Assembly: GCA_020650975.1 (NCBI GenBank)
Contig: JAIPMN010019531.1
Location: forward strand, 1 to 21,971
Direction of reading: 5' to 3'
Source: Apostichopus californicus
Lineage: Eukaryota > Echinodermata > Holothuroidea > Aspidochirotida > Stichopodidae
Length of the DNA: 21,971 nucleotides
Position numbers and translations under genes: made by a program. Positions 10,401-17,400 of the stretch are shown piece by piece (within the stretch, counting starts at the first letter, position 1; the number at the start of each line of letters is the position of its first letter). The notes beneath the pieces are model-generated. The model was not told the origin of the DNA and made no database searches. It saw nothing but the letters and a program-made list of their open reading frames with translations.

Positions 10401-12751
10401 AGAAAAAAAAATAGAAAATAGACCTTATTAGATTCTGATGAAATTTCGCTTGTATGGCAGATACACAGTCACCATCTGCCGACTCTTGGAAAGCCAAGTG
10501 GGAAATATCGGTTGTATTTTTGAAACATACACATGTCTGTGCTAATTGATTATTTTTGCATGCTTCTTATGTTTCCCTTTTTCTTCAATTGTTATTTAAT
10601 TGTATTGTTCTCTAGTAAGGCGATCCACTGACATCATTCATTAAACTTTCCGTTTTACATTTAAATAAGTTTCTAACTAATTAAAGAGATTGAACTTCTA
10701 ACTCTAAAATTATAATTGTTTTTGTGTACCAATGTTTGTTAGCATTGAGCGAAAGATAAACAAAATCTTAGCTAGTGCTCGAGTGTGTGTGTTTTGCCAA
10801 AGAAAATAATTATTTTTGTCCTGTATTAGCAATAATAACTCAATGTATTTTTACTTTATCAATTCACCTAATGGAAACTCCCTTGTGATTACACCCCAGT
10901 TTAAATATGATGTTAACAGCTAGCCGTCCATGGGACAACCATCTACAGTACTTTTATATTATACAATACTTTTTCATGAGGACAAAAGCTTGTAGCAGTT
11001 ACGGGAAAAGAGAAAAAACAACCAAGAAATATATAACATATAAAAAATATATAAAAAATATATAAAAAAATATATAAAAAATATGTAAAAAATATATAAA
11101 AAATATATAAAAAATATATAAAAAATATATAAAAAATATATAAAAAATATATAAAAAATATATAAAAAATATATAAAAAATATATAAAAAATATATAATT
11201 AAGAATGCTTCAAAATTTTGATAGCATGATGAATTAATTCTTACCACTTTCTCTATTATGTTGTCATTTGCATCTATTAGGGCTTCCAGCTTGTCCTCTA
11301 TCTCCAAGTTGAGGCTACTTTTGGCCAAAGCATTAGTCATCAGTCGATTTCCGATTACTTGTCGAATGCTAGATGAGGGAAATTGAGCGAAAACAAAATA
11401 GTACTTAGATATACAAACTATGTGTAATAGAAGACTATATATCACTGCATCTTACAAATGTCATTTCTAATTTTTTATTCATAATTATAATACATCTTTA
11501 AGTTTGCAGTTTGATGATAAATATCAACAACAAATTCTTCTTTACAATAGTGAAATAAGAACAGTCTTGCATGAAGTGAAGCATTACATATCTGTACCTA
11601 AGTTTCATATGTGACTACATAACATCTATTGCATTTGTTAATACTATCAATATATTCCACTATTACAGACAAGTTAAATTAACATAATCAAAATTTGAAT
11701 TAATGTCACAGTTATGGATTATTACATCTGTAAAGTTTTCTCTCCATTTTCATGGCAAAATCTTCTGAAACCATCAAAGCTGGAGTAGAAATCAAAGTTA
11801 TCCCCGTGTCTTGGTAAGCCATTACCAGCTTTTAAAGCAGCCACAATAGTTGCAAAGGCATTCTGTGAAAAGAAAGAAAGATTATGTTGAAAAGTGAAGT
11901 CAGTGGAACAATTTAATATAAGTTTACTCCTTTTTGAAGTCATTATCAAGAATTAAAATATAACATTTCAAAAGGTGCAATTTCACACTATTGTCGCTAA
12001 TACTTGACAATCAAGTAACAGTTACTCAAAGAACTTTCTTTCCTCTCCAAATATTTCCTTAAACTGAGACTTTTCATTGTCTAGTTTGATGCTAATAGAT
12101 AACAGGGGGCAATATTTCAATTGTATGAACACTTGAATAGAGAAGCAATTTTTCTTATTTCACTTTCAATATTTTTTGTTTATTATTGTTTCCTATATAT
12201 TTTGATATGTATGTAGATTTCTATATATTTTATGCACTTTCATTTTTATTCCAATTTGTCAATAAGTTTACCTTGCTATAGCAAACTTATTGCAAACTTA
12301 CTAATGGTATCACTTGTAAGCAATACTCATAACCTCATTGTCTACCTCAAATGTTTTTGTTTATAGTCATTACAGAGGAAGCAACATCAAATAAACATAA
12401 TAAGAAAGTGAACTATGTCTGGAACCTGGCAAGAAACTGGCGATGGGAGGGAATCTTGAGTATTATCACAATACAGATACAGCAGTTGCTAATAATTTCA
12501 GAAAGGAAAACAAACAGAAAATGAAGTAGTTTGCCATCTAAATTGAATGGAATTGTTAAGGTCTTCTTTTCAGCAAATTGACTTTGCAGTTACTTGATGG
12601 GAATACCATTACTATTCAAATGTGGATACTATCTTCTGCTGGTCATATACATATATTGTACCTGTGCAAATGAATCGATGGATTCATAGCCTTCAATGAG
12701 ACTCTCTTCTGAATGGCTCTCTTCCTCCATGTTTCTCGTGTCTGTCATCAT
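1305..12751 (-). CDS. EXOSC10: EXOSC10 (Rrp6/PM-Scl100) nuclear exosome 3'-5' exoribonuclease, 12 exons, 3' end outside window
   Basis: Catalytic subunit of the nuclear RNA exosome, which trims and degrades rRNA precursors, snoRNAs and aberrant transcripts in the nucleus and nucleolus. Twelve exons with GT-AG borders join without a frame break into 526 codons plus 2 bases. In order, the product has a short acidic N terminus, a PMC2NT domain (about 20-110, contacts the cofactor C1D/Rrp47 in known homologues), a linker, the DEDDy exonuclease domain (about 255-450) and an HRDC domain (from about 475). The catalytic residues D294/E296 (VDLE), D352 (MMDIEW) and Y417/D421 ([10 protein letters not shown]) are all present, each 19 positions below its human counterpart as I recall it. 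The human protein is about 885 aa, so about 300 C-terminal residues should lie left of position 1. Family assignment is near certain; exon borders are read by eye. Confidence 0.96.
1424..1839 (-). other. EXOSC10: EXOSC10 intron 11
   Basis: 416 bp between exons 11 and 12. It contains several short degenerate copies of an aacatgt(tg) word around 1650-1750 and a pyrimidine-rich acceptor tract. I see no gene or mobile element. Confidence 0.8.
1840..1920 (-). CDS. EXOSC10: EXOSC10 exon 11 (linker to HRDC)
   Basis: Twenty-seven codons, acceptor TTTTCAG, donor CAG|GTGAGT. It encodes [20 protein letters not shown] then KSFNAKQ, matching human KFIKPIFTDESYLELYRKQK and KHLNTQQ. Both borders are in phase 0. 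Confidence 0.96.
1921..2414 (-). other. EXOSC10: EXOSC10 intron 10
   Basis: 494 bp. A 17-bp word (aaacataaatccatcca) occurs twice about 40 bp apart near 2225 and 2264, around a short ATT run. An A13 run lies next to the donor at about 2395-2407. Nothing else is recognised. Confidence 0.8.
2415..2571 (-). CDS. EXOSC10: EXOSC10 exon 10 (Exo III motif)
   Basis: One base plus 52 codons, acceptor TCTGCAG, donor AGG|GTAAGG. It encodes [20 protein letters not shown], carrying the DEDDy YxxxD motif (Y417, D421), followed by the helix ending RSKAIALR (human RSRDICLK). Confidence 0.97.
2608..2673. repeat. Nested inverted repeat / imperfect hairpin in EXOSC10 intron 9
   Basis: A perfect 8-bp stem ctcagagc/gctctgag (2634-2641 and 2648-2655, 6-nt loop) sits inside an outer pairing of cttggct (2608-2614) with agccaag (2667-2673). 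The flank to about 2815 has the mixed-composition look of an old interspersed repeat. It lacks D and T arms, so it is not a tRNA. Confidence 0.45.
2674..3371 (-). other. EXOSC10: EXOSC10 intron 9, remainder
   Basis: Intronic sequence with a three-copy 19-bp tandem repeat at 3263-3319 (aaggcaagtaaaaagaaag type). The rest is AT-rich with no recognised gene. A short open frame near 2849-3052 has no similarity that I can see. Confidence 0.7.
3372..3562 (-). CDS. EXOSC10: EXOSC10 exon 9 (Exo II motif)
   Basis: Sixty-three codons plus two bases, acceptor TTTTCAG, donor AAG|GTAGGA. It starts [20 protein letters not shown], with catalytic D352 in MDIEW, and ends [16 protein letters not shown] is closer to yeast Rrp6 (HGAFMDI) than to human (HGADSDI) at the two variable positions. 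Confidence 0.97.
3563..4656 (-). other. EXOSC10: EXOSC10 intron 8
   Basis: 1,094 bp of non-coding sequence. It contains a C-rich cccct tract at 3655-3676 and a G-rich run at about 4030-4048. No mobile element or gene is recognised. Confidence 0.75.
4657..4800 (-). CDS. EXOSC10: EXOSC10 exon 8 (exonuclease domain)
   Basis: Forty-eight codons, acceptor TCAACAG, donor AAG|GTAAGT. It begins [20 protein letters not shown] and continues through [20 protein letters not shown], almost the same as human EXOSC10. Both borders are in phase 0. Confidence 0.97.
4801..6090 (-). other. EXOSC10: EXOSC10 intron 7
   Basis: 1,290 bp, AT-rich, with an imperfect GTT-rich simple repeat at about 5056-5087. The stretch just left of exon 7 stays open for some codons but is intronic, because exon 8 joins exon 7 in phase 0. 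No other feature is seen. Confidence 0.75.
6091..6277 (-). CDS. EXOSC10: EXOSC10 exon 7 (start of exonuclease domain, Exo I motif)
   Basis: One base plus 62 codons, acceptor TTTCTAG, donor GAG|GTGGGT. It begins [14 protein letters not shown] (human AHPYQYELNHF) and ends FGVDLE, the Exo I motif with metal-binding D294 and E296. In frame it would read through the donor to a stop a short way into the intron. Confidence 0.97.
6337..7175. repeat. About 91-bp minisatellite in EXOSC10 intron 6
   Basis: The word ctgaatagag recurs at 6420, 6513, 6604, 6695, 6786, 6881, 6980, 7071 and 7162, so the period is about 91 bp with three longer units. Each unit contains gaatgaatagagg and gcattaaact. Shared unit variants near 6632/7008 and 6722/7098 reveal a further 376-bp duplication of four units. 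More diverged, shorter units trail on to about 7330. The array starts about 60 bp from the acceptor of exon 7. Confidence 0.95.
7389..7703 (+). mobile_element. tRNA-derived SINE, Deu-domain-like, copy 1
   Basis: A tRNA-like head with a box A-like segment (ggctaaggtgtcgg) and box B ggttcgattcc. It is followed by a core containing gtccttgggcaaga, which I recognise as typical of Deu-domain SINEs. The tail has paired aaagcgct words and ends gctatataaaagc plus a short ATT run. The anticodon-loop segment (ctcgtga) suggests tRNA-Thr(CGT) ancestry. It is nearly identical to the copy at 9041. A 14-bp word is duplicated at 7617-7644. It lies antisense to EXOSC10 in intron 6. Confidence 0.85.
7762..7843 (-). 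CDS. EXOSC10: EXOSC10 exon 6 (short linker exon)
   Basis: Two bases, 26 codons and two bases, acceptor TTTACAG, donor TG|GTAATT. It encodes [19 protein letters not shown], matching human LADFIHQQRTQQVEQDMFA. The phases (1 in, 2 out) fit exons 5 and 7. The exon is too short to stand out as an open frame alone; phase and similarity support it. Confidence 0.9.
7844..8678 (-). other. EXOSC10: EXOSC10 intron 5
   Basis: 835 bp, AT-rich. An imperfectly repeated acataacatgatta word occurs twice near 8287-8311. The short open frame at 8511-8717 overlaps the end of exon 5 on the wrong strand and is not a gene. Nothing else is recognised. Confidence 0.75.
8679..8838 (-). CDS. EXOSC10: EXOSC10 exon 5 (lasso/linker region)
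   Basis: Fifty-three codons plus one base, acceptor CTTCCAG, donor ATAG|GTAATG. It encodes [20 protein letters not shown] followed by PF and [12 protein letters not shown], matching human AKNIIRPQLKFREKIDNSNT and IKPNAQKPL. A second donor, CAG|GTGGTA, lies 17 bp further on but would leave the wrong phase for exon 6. Confidence 0.93.
9041..9347 (+). mobile_element. tRNA-derived SINE, Deu-domain-like, copy 2
   Basis: Same family and orientation as the copy at 7389: tRNA-like head with box B ggttcgactcc, core gtccttgggcaagatgcttt, paired aaagcgct words and a terminal ATT run. It lacks the internal 14-bp duplication of copy 1. It is inserted antisense in EXOSC10 intron 4. Clear target-site duplications are not visible. 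Confidence 0.85.
9348..10280 (-). other. EXOSC10: EXOSC10 intron 4, part upstream of the SINE
   Basis: Non-coding sequence. Two related words (gccggtaatttgac at about 9760 and gtcggtaattggac at about 9851) hint at an old repeat. Open frames here, including 9785-10069, show no recognisable protein. Confidence 0.6.
10281..10388 (-). CDS. EXOSC10: EXOSC10 exon 4 (linker)
   Basis: Thirty-six codons, acceptor CCCTCTAG, donor AAG|GTAAAC. It starts [12 protein letters not shown] and ends SIASWNRK, closely matching human [12 protein letters not shown] and VVSSWNRK. Both borders are in phase 0. Confidence 0.95.
10389..11028 (-). other. EXOSC10: EXOSC10 intron 3, remainder
   Basis: AT-rich intron sequence between the A-tract array and exon 4. 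Apart from the pyrimidine tract of the exon 4 acceptor (tttctccctccctctag on the minus strand) nothing is recognised. Confidence 0.75.
11029..11199. repeat. 11-bp A-tract tandem array (ataaaaaatat)n
   Basis: About 15 copies of an 11-bp unit made of an A6 tract plus tatat. The register is nearly perfect, with one 12-bp unit and one a-to-g change. It lies in EXOSC10 intron 3, 46 bp beyond the exon 3 donor. The minus-strand open frame of alternating Ile/Phe/Tyr/Leu across it is a product of the repeat. Confidence 0.97.
11245..11368 (-). CDS. EXOSC10: EXOSC10 exon 3 (end of PMC2NT domain)
   Basis: One base plus 41 codons, acceptor ATCTAG, donor GTG|GTAAGA. It encodes [20 protein letters not shown], matching human LEDKFDLLVDANDVILERV. 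It ends in phase 0. The intron that follows carries the 11-bp A-tract array about 45 bp beyond the donor. Confidence 0.95.
11726..11862 (-). CDS. EXOSC10: EXOSC10 exon 2 (PMC2NT domain)
   Basis: Forty-five codons plus two bases, acceptor CACAG, donor AT|GTAATA. The segment [18 protein letters not shown] matches the PMC2NT signature of Rrp6 proteins (human GLPQFGDEYDFYRSFPGF). The exon ends in phase 2 and rejoins exon 3 as an Ile codon. Confidence 0.95.
11863..12661 (-). other. EXOSC10: EXOSC10 intron 1
   Basis: 799 bp between the start exon and the first PMC2NT exon. It is AT-rich with short T-rich runs; no gene, RNA or mobile element is recognised. Confidence 0.75.
12662..12751 (-). CDS. 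EXOSC10: EXOSC10 coding exon 1 (start codon)
   Basis: Thirty codons beginning [16 protein letters not shown] and ending IDSFAQ, with donor CAG|GTACAA. Two ATGs are adjacent at 12751 and 12748. An in-frame TAA lies five codons upstream of the first, so translation starts here unless an unseen 5' coding exon exists. The start of the human protein is longer and not conserved. The last residues (xDSFxx) line up with the start of the PMC2NT domain. Confidence 0.85.
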
Positions 12752-12782
12752 AACCGGGAACTTTTAAAATGAAAAAAAACAT
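12693..12782 (-). promoter_or_regulatory. Possible overlapping upstream ORF of EXOSC10
   Basis: An ATG at 12782-12780 lies 31 bp before the EXOSC10 start, in a different frame. It opens 29 codons that end at a TGA inside exon 1 (12695-12693). Its start context is poor (C at -3, T at +4). It matters only if the mRNA 5' end is upstream of 12782. Confidence 0.3.
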
Positions 12783-14203
12783 GGGTTGCTGCAAGAAATG
12801 ATGTTATGATAAAGCAAATTAAAAAACTATCTAGAGCAAGAGAATATCAATATTAAAAAGAAATGAAAAGGTATTAAAAGTTTAATAGTTTCTTCCTAAG
12901 TTTGGTTTCCATGTTTGTTGACCTCTTAGTCTTACCCATGTCACATTTAGGCTTTTTCCATATCTAATAGAATTCTATAAAATCCTATCACTTTAACACA
13001 AACTTGATTGTTGTAGCTTTAACCATGATGTCAATAGGTCCTACTTACAAATATACAAAGATGAAAGCATTGCTGGCTATATATACAGTGGTACATGGGT
13101 GCTTGTCTTAATGTAATGAAGCCAATAAGCACATGCAGAACTATAGTACAAGTACTTGTACTATTGAGTTAAACATGTGTTGTAGCTGTAGGATTCTGTA
13201 AATTTGAATGCTTATTATTAGGTTTTGTTTCAAAAAGGTTTATTAGAAATGGTGGTTAGACTTGTGTCTGGCAATAGGTCATTCCTGATGGAGGACAGTG
13301 CAATAATTTATCAGATTGTCTGGTATTAATCTTATGCTGGAAGGCTATACTCTGAGCACCCATATGACTTTAGCCTTTTTTAGGCTGACCCTGAGCCAAT
13401 CTCTTCTGATATTTTTCACGAGGAAATGGTGTTGTGGTAGTGTTCATCATAAGCACCGCTTTCACATAAGATGAACATGAGGGCTGAGTTTGCTTTACTT
13501 GGGAGTTATCCTAAGCTAGAACCAGCTAATACTGCAAGGGAACATCATTCTAGCATAAGTGGTAACGGCGAGATGCAGTTCCACGACACAACGTTACACG
13601 CTTAAGCCTAAAAATATATTCTTTACAAAGGGTCTGATGCAGCATATAAAAACATACTGTATGTCTTGCTATTTAATACTCTTATTCAGCAATACTTGAA
13701 TACTAACCAAAAACAACTACGATCAGCAAAAGCAAGTTATCCGAATCCACCATGGGCACCGTACTTAACTTAGTTAAGTTACTGGCCTCGTTTAGTTTTG
13801 TGCATGTAGTGTAAATTGTTTTTTAATTATTGGTTACATTAACAATAGTTGATACTTTTTATCATATAAAAAATTTATTACGAATTAATTTATTAATAGT
13901 TCAATATCACAGTAAGATGGCTTAAAAAATGGATAACTGATGAAAAAGAAGTGTTTGAATAAGAATTATGTACTCGTAAATTAAGGTATATGGCATTATT
14001 GGATAATTTGGACGCGGTACCACTGTAACAATATTTCACTATTCCATACATCGTACAATAATAAACCAAGCAGTGGAATCACATACGTCACATATGTGTA
14101 ATAGAATGTGTCGTTGAATAGGCCTATGTATACTTGTACAACTCGTCCGCTGTAAGCTTAACCGAAGAATTCGAAGTTTTGCATTTATTAACAGCATTGA
14201 ATT
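12752..14203. promoter_or_regulatory. Head-to-head intergenic region between EXOSC10 and the SFT2 gene
   Basis: The 1,452 bp between the two divergent start codons must hold the 5' UTRs and promoters of both genes. No transcription start or strong core promoter word is certain. A catataaaaa word lies near 13643, and CpGs cluster around 13560-13600. AT-rich words fill 13800-14000. A 5' UTR intron for EXOSC10 is possible: ttcttgcag lies about 40 bp before its ATG on the minus strand. Confidence 0.5.
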
Positions 14204-14446
14204 ATGGCGGATTTGAATGCGGACCTTAAATCCTACCTTTCAAAATCCAAAAATGGGGGAGCAAGTTCAAGTGGTAATAAGACTTCGGCAACCCATCTGA
14301 CATCTGTTACATCTTGGTTTTCTTCAAGCAAACGGTCATCGGATAATGAAACGTACTCAGCTGATGAAGAACCTTTAATGTCAGAGCAAGATTCCACAAA
14401 TGGATGGTTTAATCAAGCACAAAAAGATCCATTCTGTCCAACATTG
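14204..14446 (+). CDS. SFT2D3: SFT2D3-like exon 1 (N-terminal cytosolic region)
   Basis: Eighty-one codons from ATG to PFCPTL, donor TTG|GTAAAG. Low-complexity Ser/Thr-rich region (SVTSWFSSSKRSSDNE) followed by an acidic patch (ADEEPLMSEQD) that could be a sorting or phosphorylation segment; that role is inference. Confidence 0.93.
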
Positions 14447-17400
14447 GTAAAGATTTTACAATATCGCTTCCGTCTTTAGCTCACAACAGTAGTATTATAC
14501 TATCCCTACAGTGTTAGGTCTAGTCCAGTAATTTTAAGGCTTATCGTCATCCCTGCAACAGTGCAAGTACAAGTGTTTACTTGCTCTAACTTAGGCCTTG
14601 TAGAACAACAATAACAAGCAACCACAAGTCAAATATAATCGTACTTTTCTTTTTTCGCTATGGCCTACATAAACCTGGTTCCTTTTAATGTTATCAGTCA
14701 CTGTCGGCACATGTGCGACCCAAAAATAACATATAACCTAACTTCACACAGCTAAAGCCTAAAGGCTTGTAATTCAAGTGATAAGGTGGATGAATAATTT
14801 GTCCCCATCCACTTCTTCTCTTTCCCTCCTCTCTAGCTTTGCCTCAGATTTGTTCAAGTGGTATCTAGGCAAGAAAGTTCTTACTTATAAATTCTTAGGG
14901 CCAACATTAACCAGTAATATATATGCCCTTTTCATGTCTTATACTAAACATGTACAGTATAGTACGGTACATGGTAACTTTGCTAAATCCCAAAAATTTT
15001 GCCTGCTGTGTTAATTATTTATAGTTCTAGTAGTGATAGACACTTTAGTTGCTACGTTCATAAGTCAGATTGTAACCACTTTTTCAATCGCAATTTTAAT
15101 CTACAAAGCCTGCCTGGAAACGGCAAAAATTGCCATTCAACAGTGAAACAAGGACACTTTGAAATTTGTAATTCTGAGACACTTATTGTAGATTGTTCCA
15201 CCGATTTAGCGGAATTATACTGTGAACTTCAATGCATGCACACAATTGGGGAATTTTTCCTTGCTTAGAGCATTTTGACCCCTCCCTTTTACAAGTATAA
15301 ATTTTTCTATTCCTGGTGGAATCTGGCCTACTCACAAACAGCTCACTTTTGTTTATACATGTGCAAGCATTCTGTTGCCACCTTCAAACATTTCCACCCA
15401 CTGATAACTAAATTGAGTCTGAGAAGTACTAGGACACTCACCTGTGTCTGAGAGTAAATTGAAAGTTCTAACATGCTAAATGTTGCATCGTTGCAGTAAA
15501 TATTGAACTTATCTGTTGGCGTTACTCTCCTAACATAGTTACAGATTACAGTTTGTTAAATTTACAGACTTTAGTAAAGATGAGTATTAAACACAGGCAG
15601 ACTTTGGGAACTTTTAGTGGTTTACCCTGATGTGAAATTCTCTCTCAGTTGGTCTCAAATCATAACTGTTTTACAATTACTGTCATTTCAGTTTTTTTTT
15701 AATAATTGAACTGTTCCATTTCTTCCTCTTTTCTCCTTTCAGAGTAAAAAACAGAGAATACTAGGCTTTATGTTGCTCCTTGTATCAGGACTCGGTTGTT
15801 TCATTCTTGCTTGGTTGTTTCTTCCGATGCTGGCAATAAAGCCGAGAAAGTTTGCTCTCTTGTACACAATGGGAAGCGTGTTTACTATAGGCAGGTTGGT
15901 ATTGTTTGTTTGTTTTAGTTTTCATTTTTGCATCTTTTGTAATTTGTAATTTAGGGGGGGGGGGAGGAGAGGGTACCCCAAGAAAGCACCCTTTTCTTAT
16001 TATGCTGTTATGCTGCTGATGGAGTGGGGGTGCAATGTTCATTTTCCCAGGCGTTATCCCAGGTCACTGCACCGTGTTAGTCCATTTCTGGACATGGCTA
16101 TTAATGTGGTACTAAATTGTGGTAGTAAGGTGATCCCAGTTGCCTCACAGATGATCCGGTGAACCTTTTTTACCCAGAGTTGAGCTAAATAAGCGATTGC
16201 ATTGTGGACAATCGTGGACAATTTCAACATATTTCCTCTTTCTAGAGTAGTAGCTATGAGGCTAGTTGTCCTTGTAAGATTAAAAGCGAGATGTCGAGAT
16301 TTGCTATTTACCGTAGGTACTACTTTATATGTGCAATATGTGTAGGTTTTAATCATGTACGTAAAGTGCCGCCATATGTGTCGTCATCCACCGGCCAAAC
16401 AACCTCTTCATATTGTTTCTATTTGCTTTGTCTTTGCAGCTTCTCCATTCTATGGGGTCCAGCAAACCATATCAAGCATCTCTTTTCGTATCAAAGACTG
16501 CCTTTCACTGCTGTATATTTTGGAACAATTTTTGCAACTCTTTATTTTGTTTTTGTGGTGAGTTTATCGTATAATATATTAATTTCATAAGATTATGTGA
16601 CAACTCCTTCCCAACATCCTCCACCCCTCCCCCACCCCTGGATCCAGTTCCTGTCAGATAAAACTGAATTTAACACACATTACAACAATCAGCTGTTTTA
16701 GTCATAACCTGAATTTACCTTTATGTCAAAGGTCTCAATACGTGTTTGCTGATGAATTTTCTAAAAACAAACTTCCATAGCATTCAATGTTTCTTATTCT
16801 AAATGCACTCTGAAAAGGAGGGTTTTAATTGAGAAAAGCTGTCACAATCGAAAGAAATTTATTTTCTGTTGCCCTTATGCCCCGAACGATTTACCGTAAA
16901 ATCGCTGCGACCGCCCATATCAGCATGTTCATTAAACAAATGTAACCTATATATACTCATATGGTCCACTTTATGACCACAGAATCCTGTTTGCCTTCAG
17001 TTTTGTTGTTTTTGTAACTTGTAATTGTTTGCATTTGAAGACACACTTCTTCACTTTATCTGATTCTGTCTTCTCGTTTTCTTCCTGTGTAGAAAAGAAG
17101 TACTCTCCTAACTCTTATTTGCTCCATTTGTCAACTCTTGGCTCTTGTATGGTGAGTTTTGGATGCATGTAGGCAGGGGGTGGTTTTGGAGGTGGGGCCA
17201 AGGAGAGCTTCTGTTCCTCCCCCCTCTCCCCCCCAAAAATTTGTCAATTTCAGGGCACTGGCATGTTGTTTTTCAGGGCAAGTTTAACAACAAATTCATG
17301 TCATGATTGTTTGCCAATCAGTGAACTTTATAGGGCAAATACCTTCCGAGACCCCCCCAACCCCCCCCCCTCGAGGTGCTGCTGACGCAGCAGTTTTATC

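Noticed and set aside
10999..11445. 148-residue minus-strand frame with a long Ile/Phe/Tyr/Leu region
   Set aside because: It is the 11-bp A-tract repeat read through from real EXOSC10 exon 3; the exon ends at a good donor at 11245.
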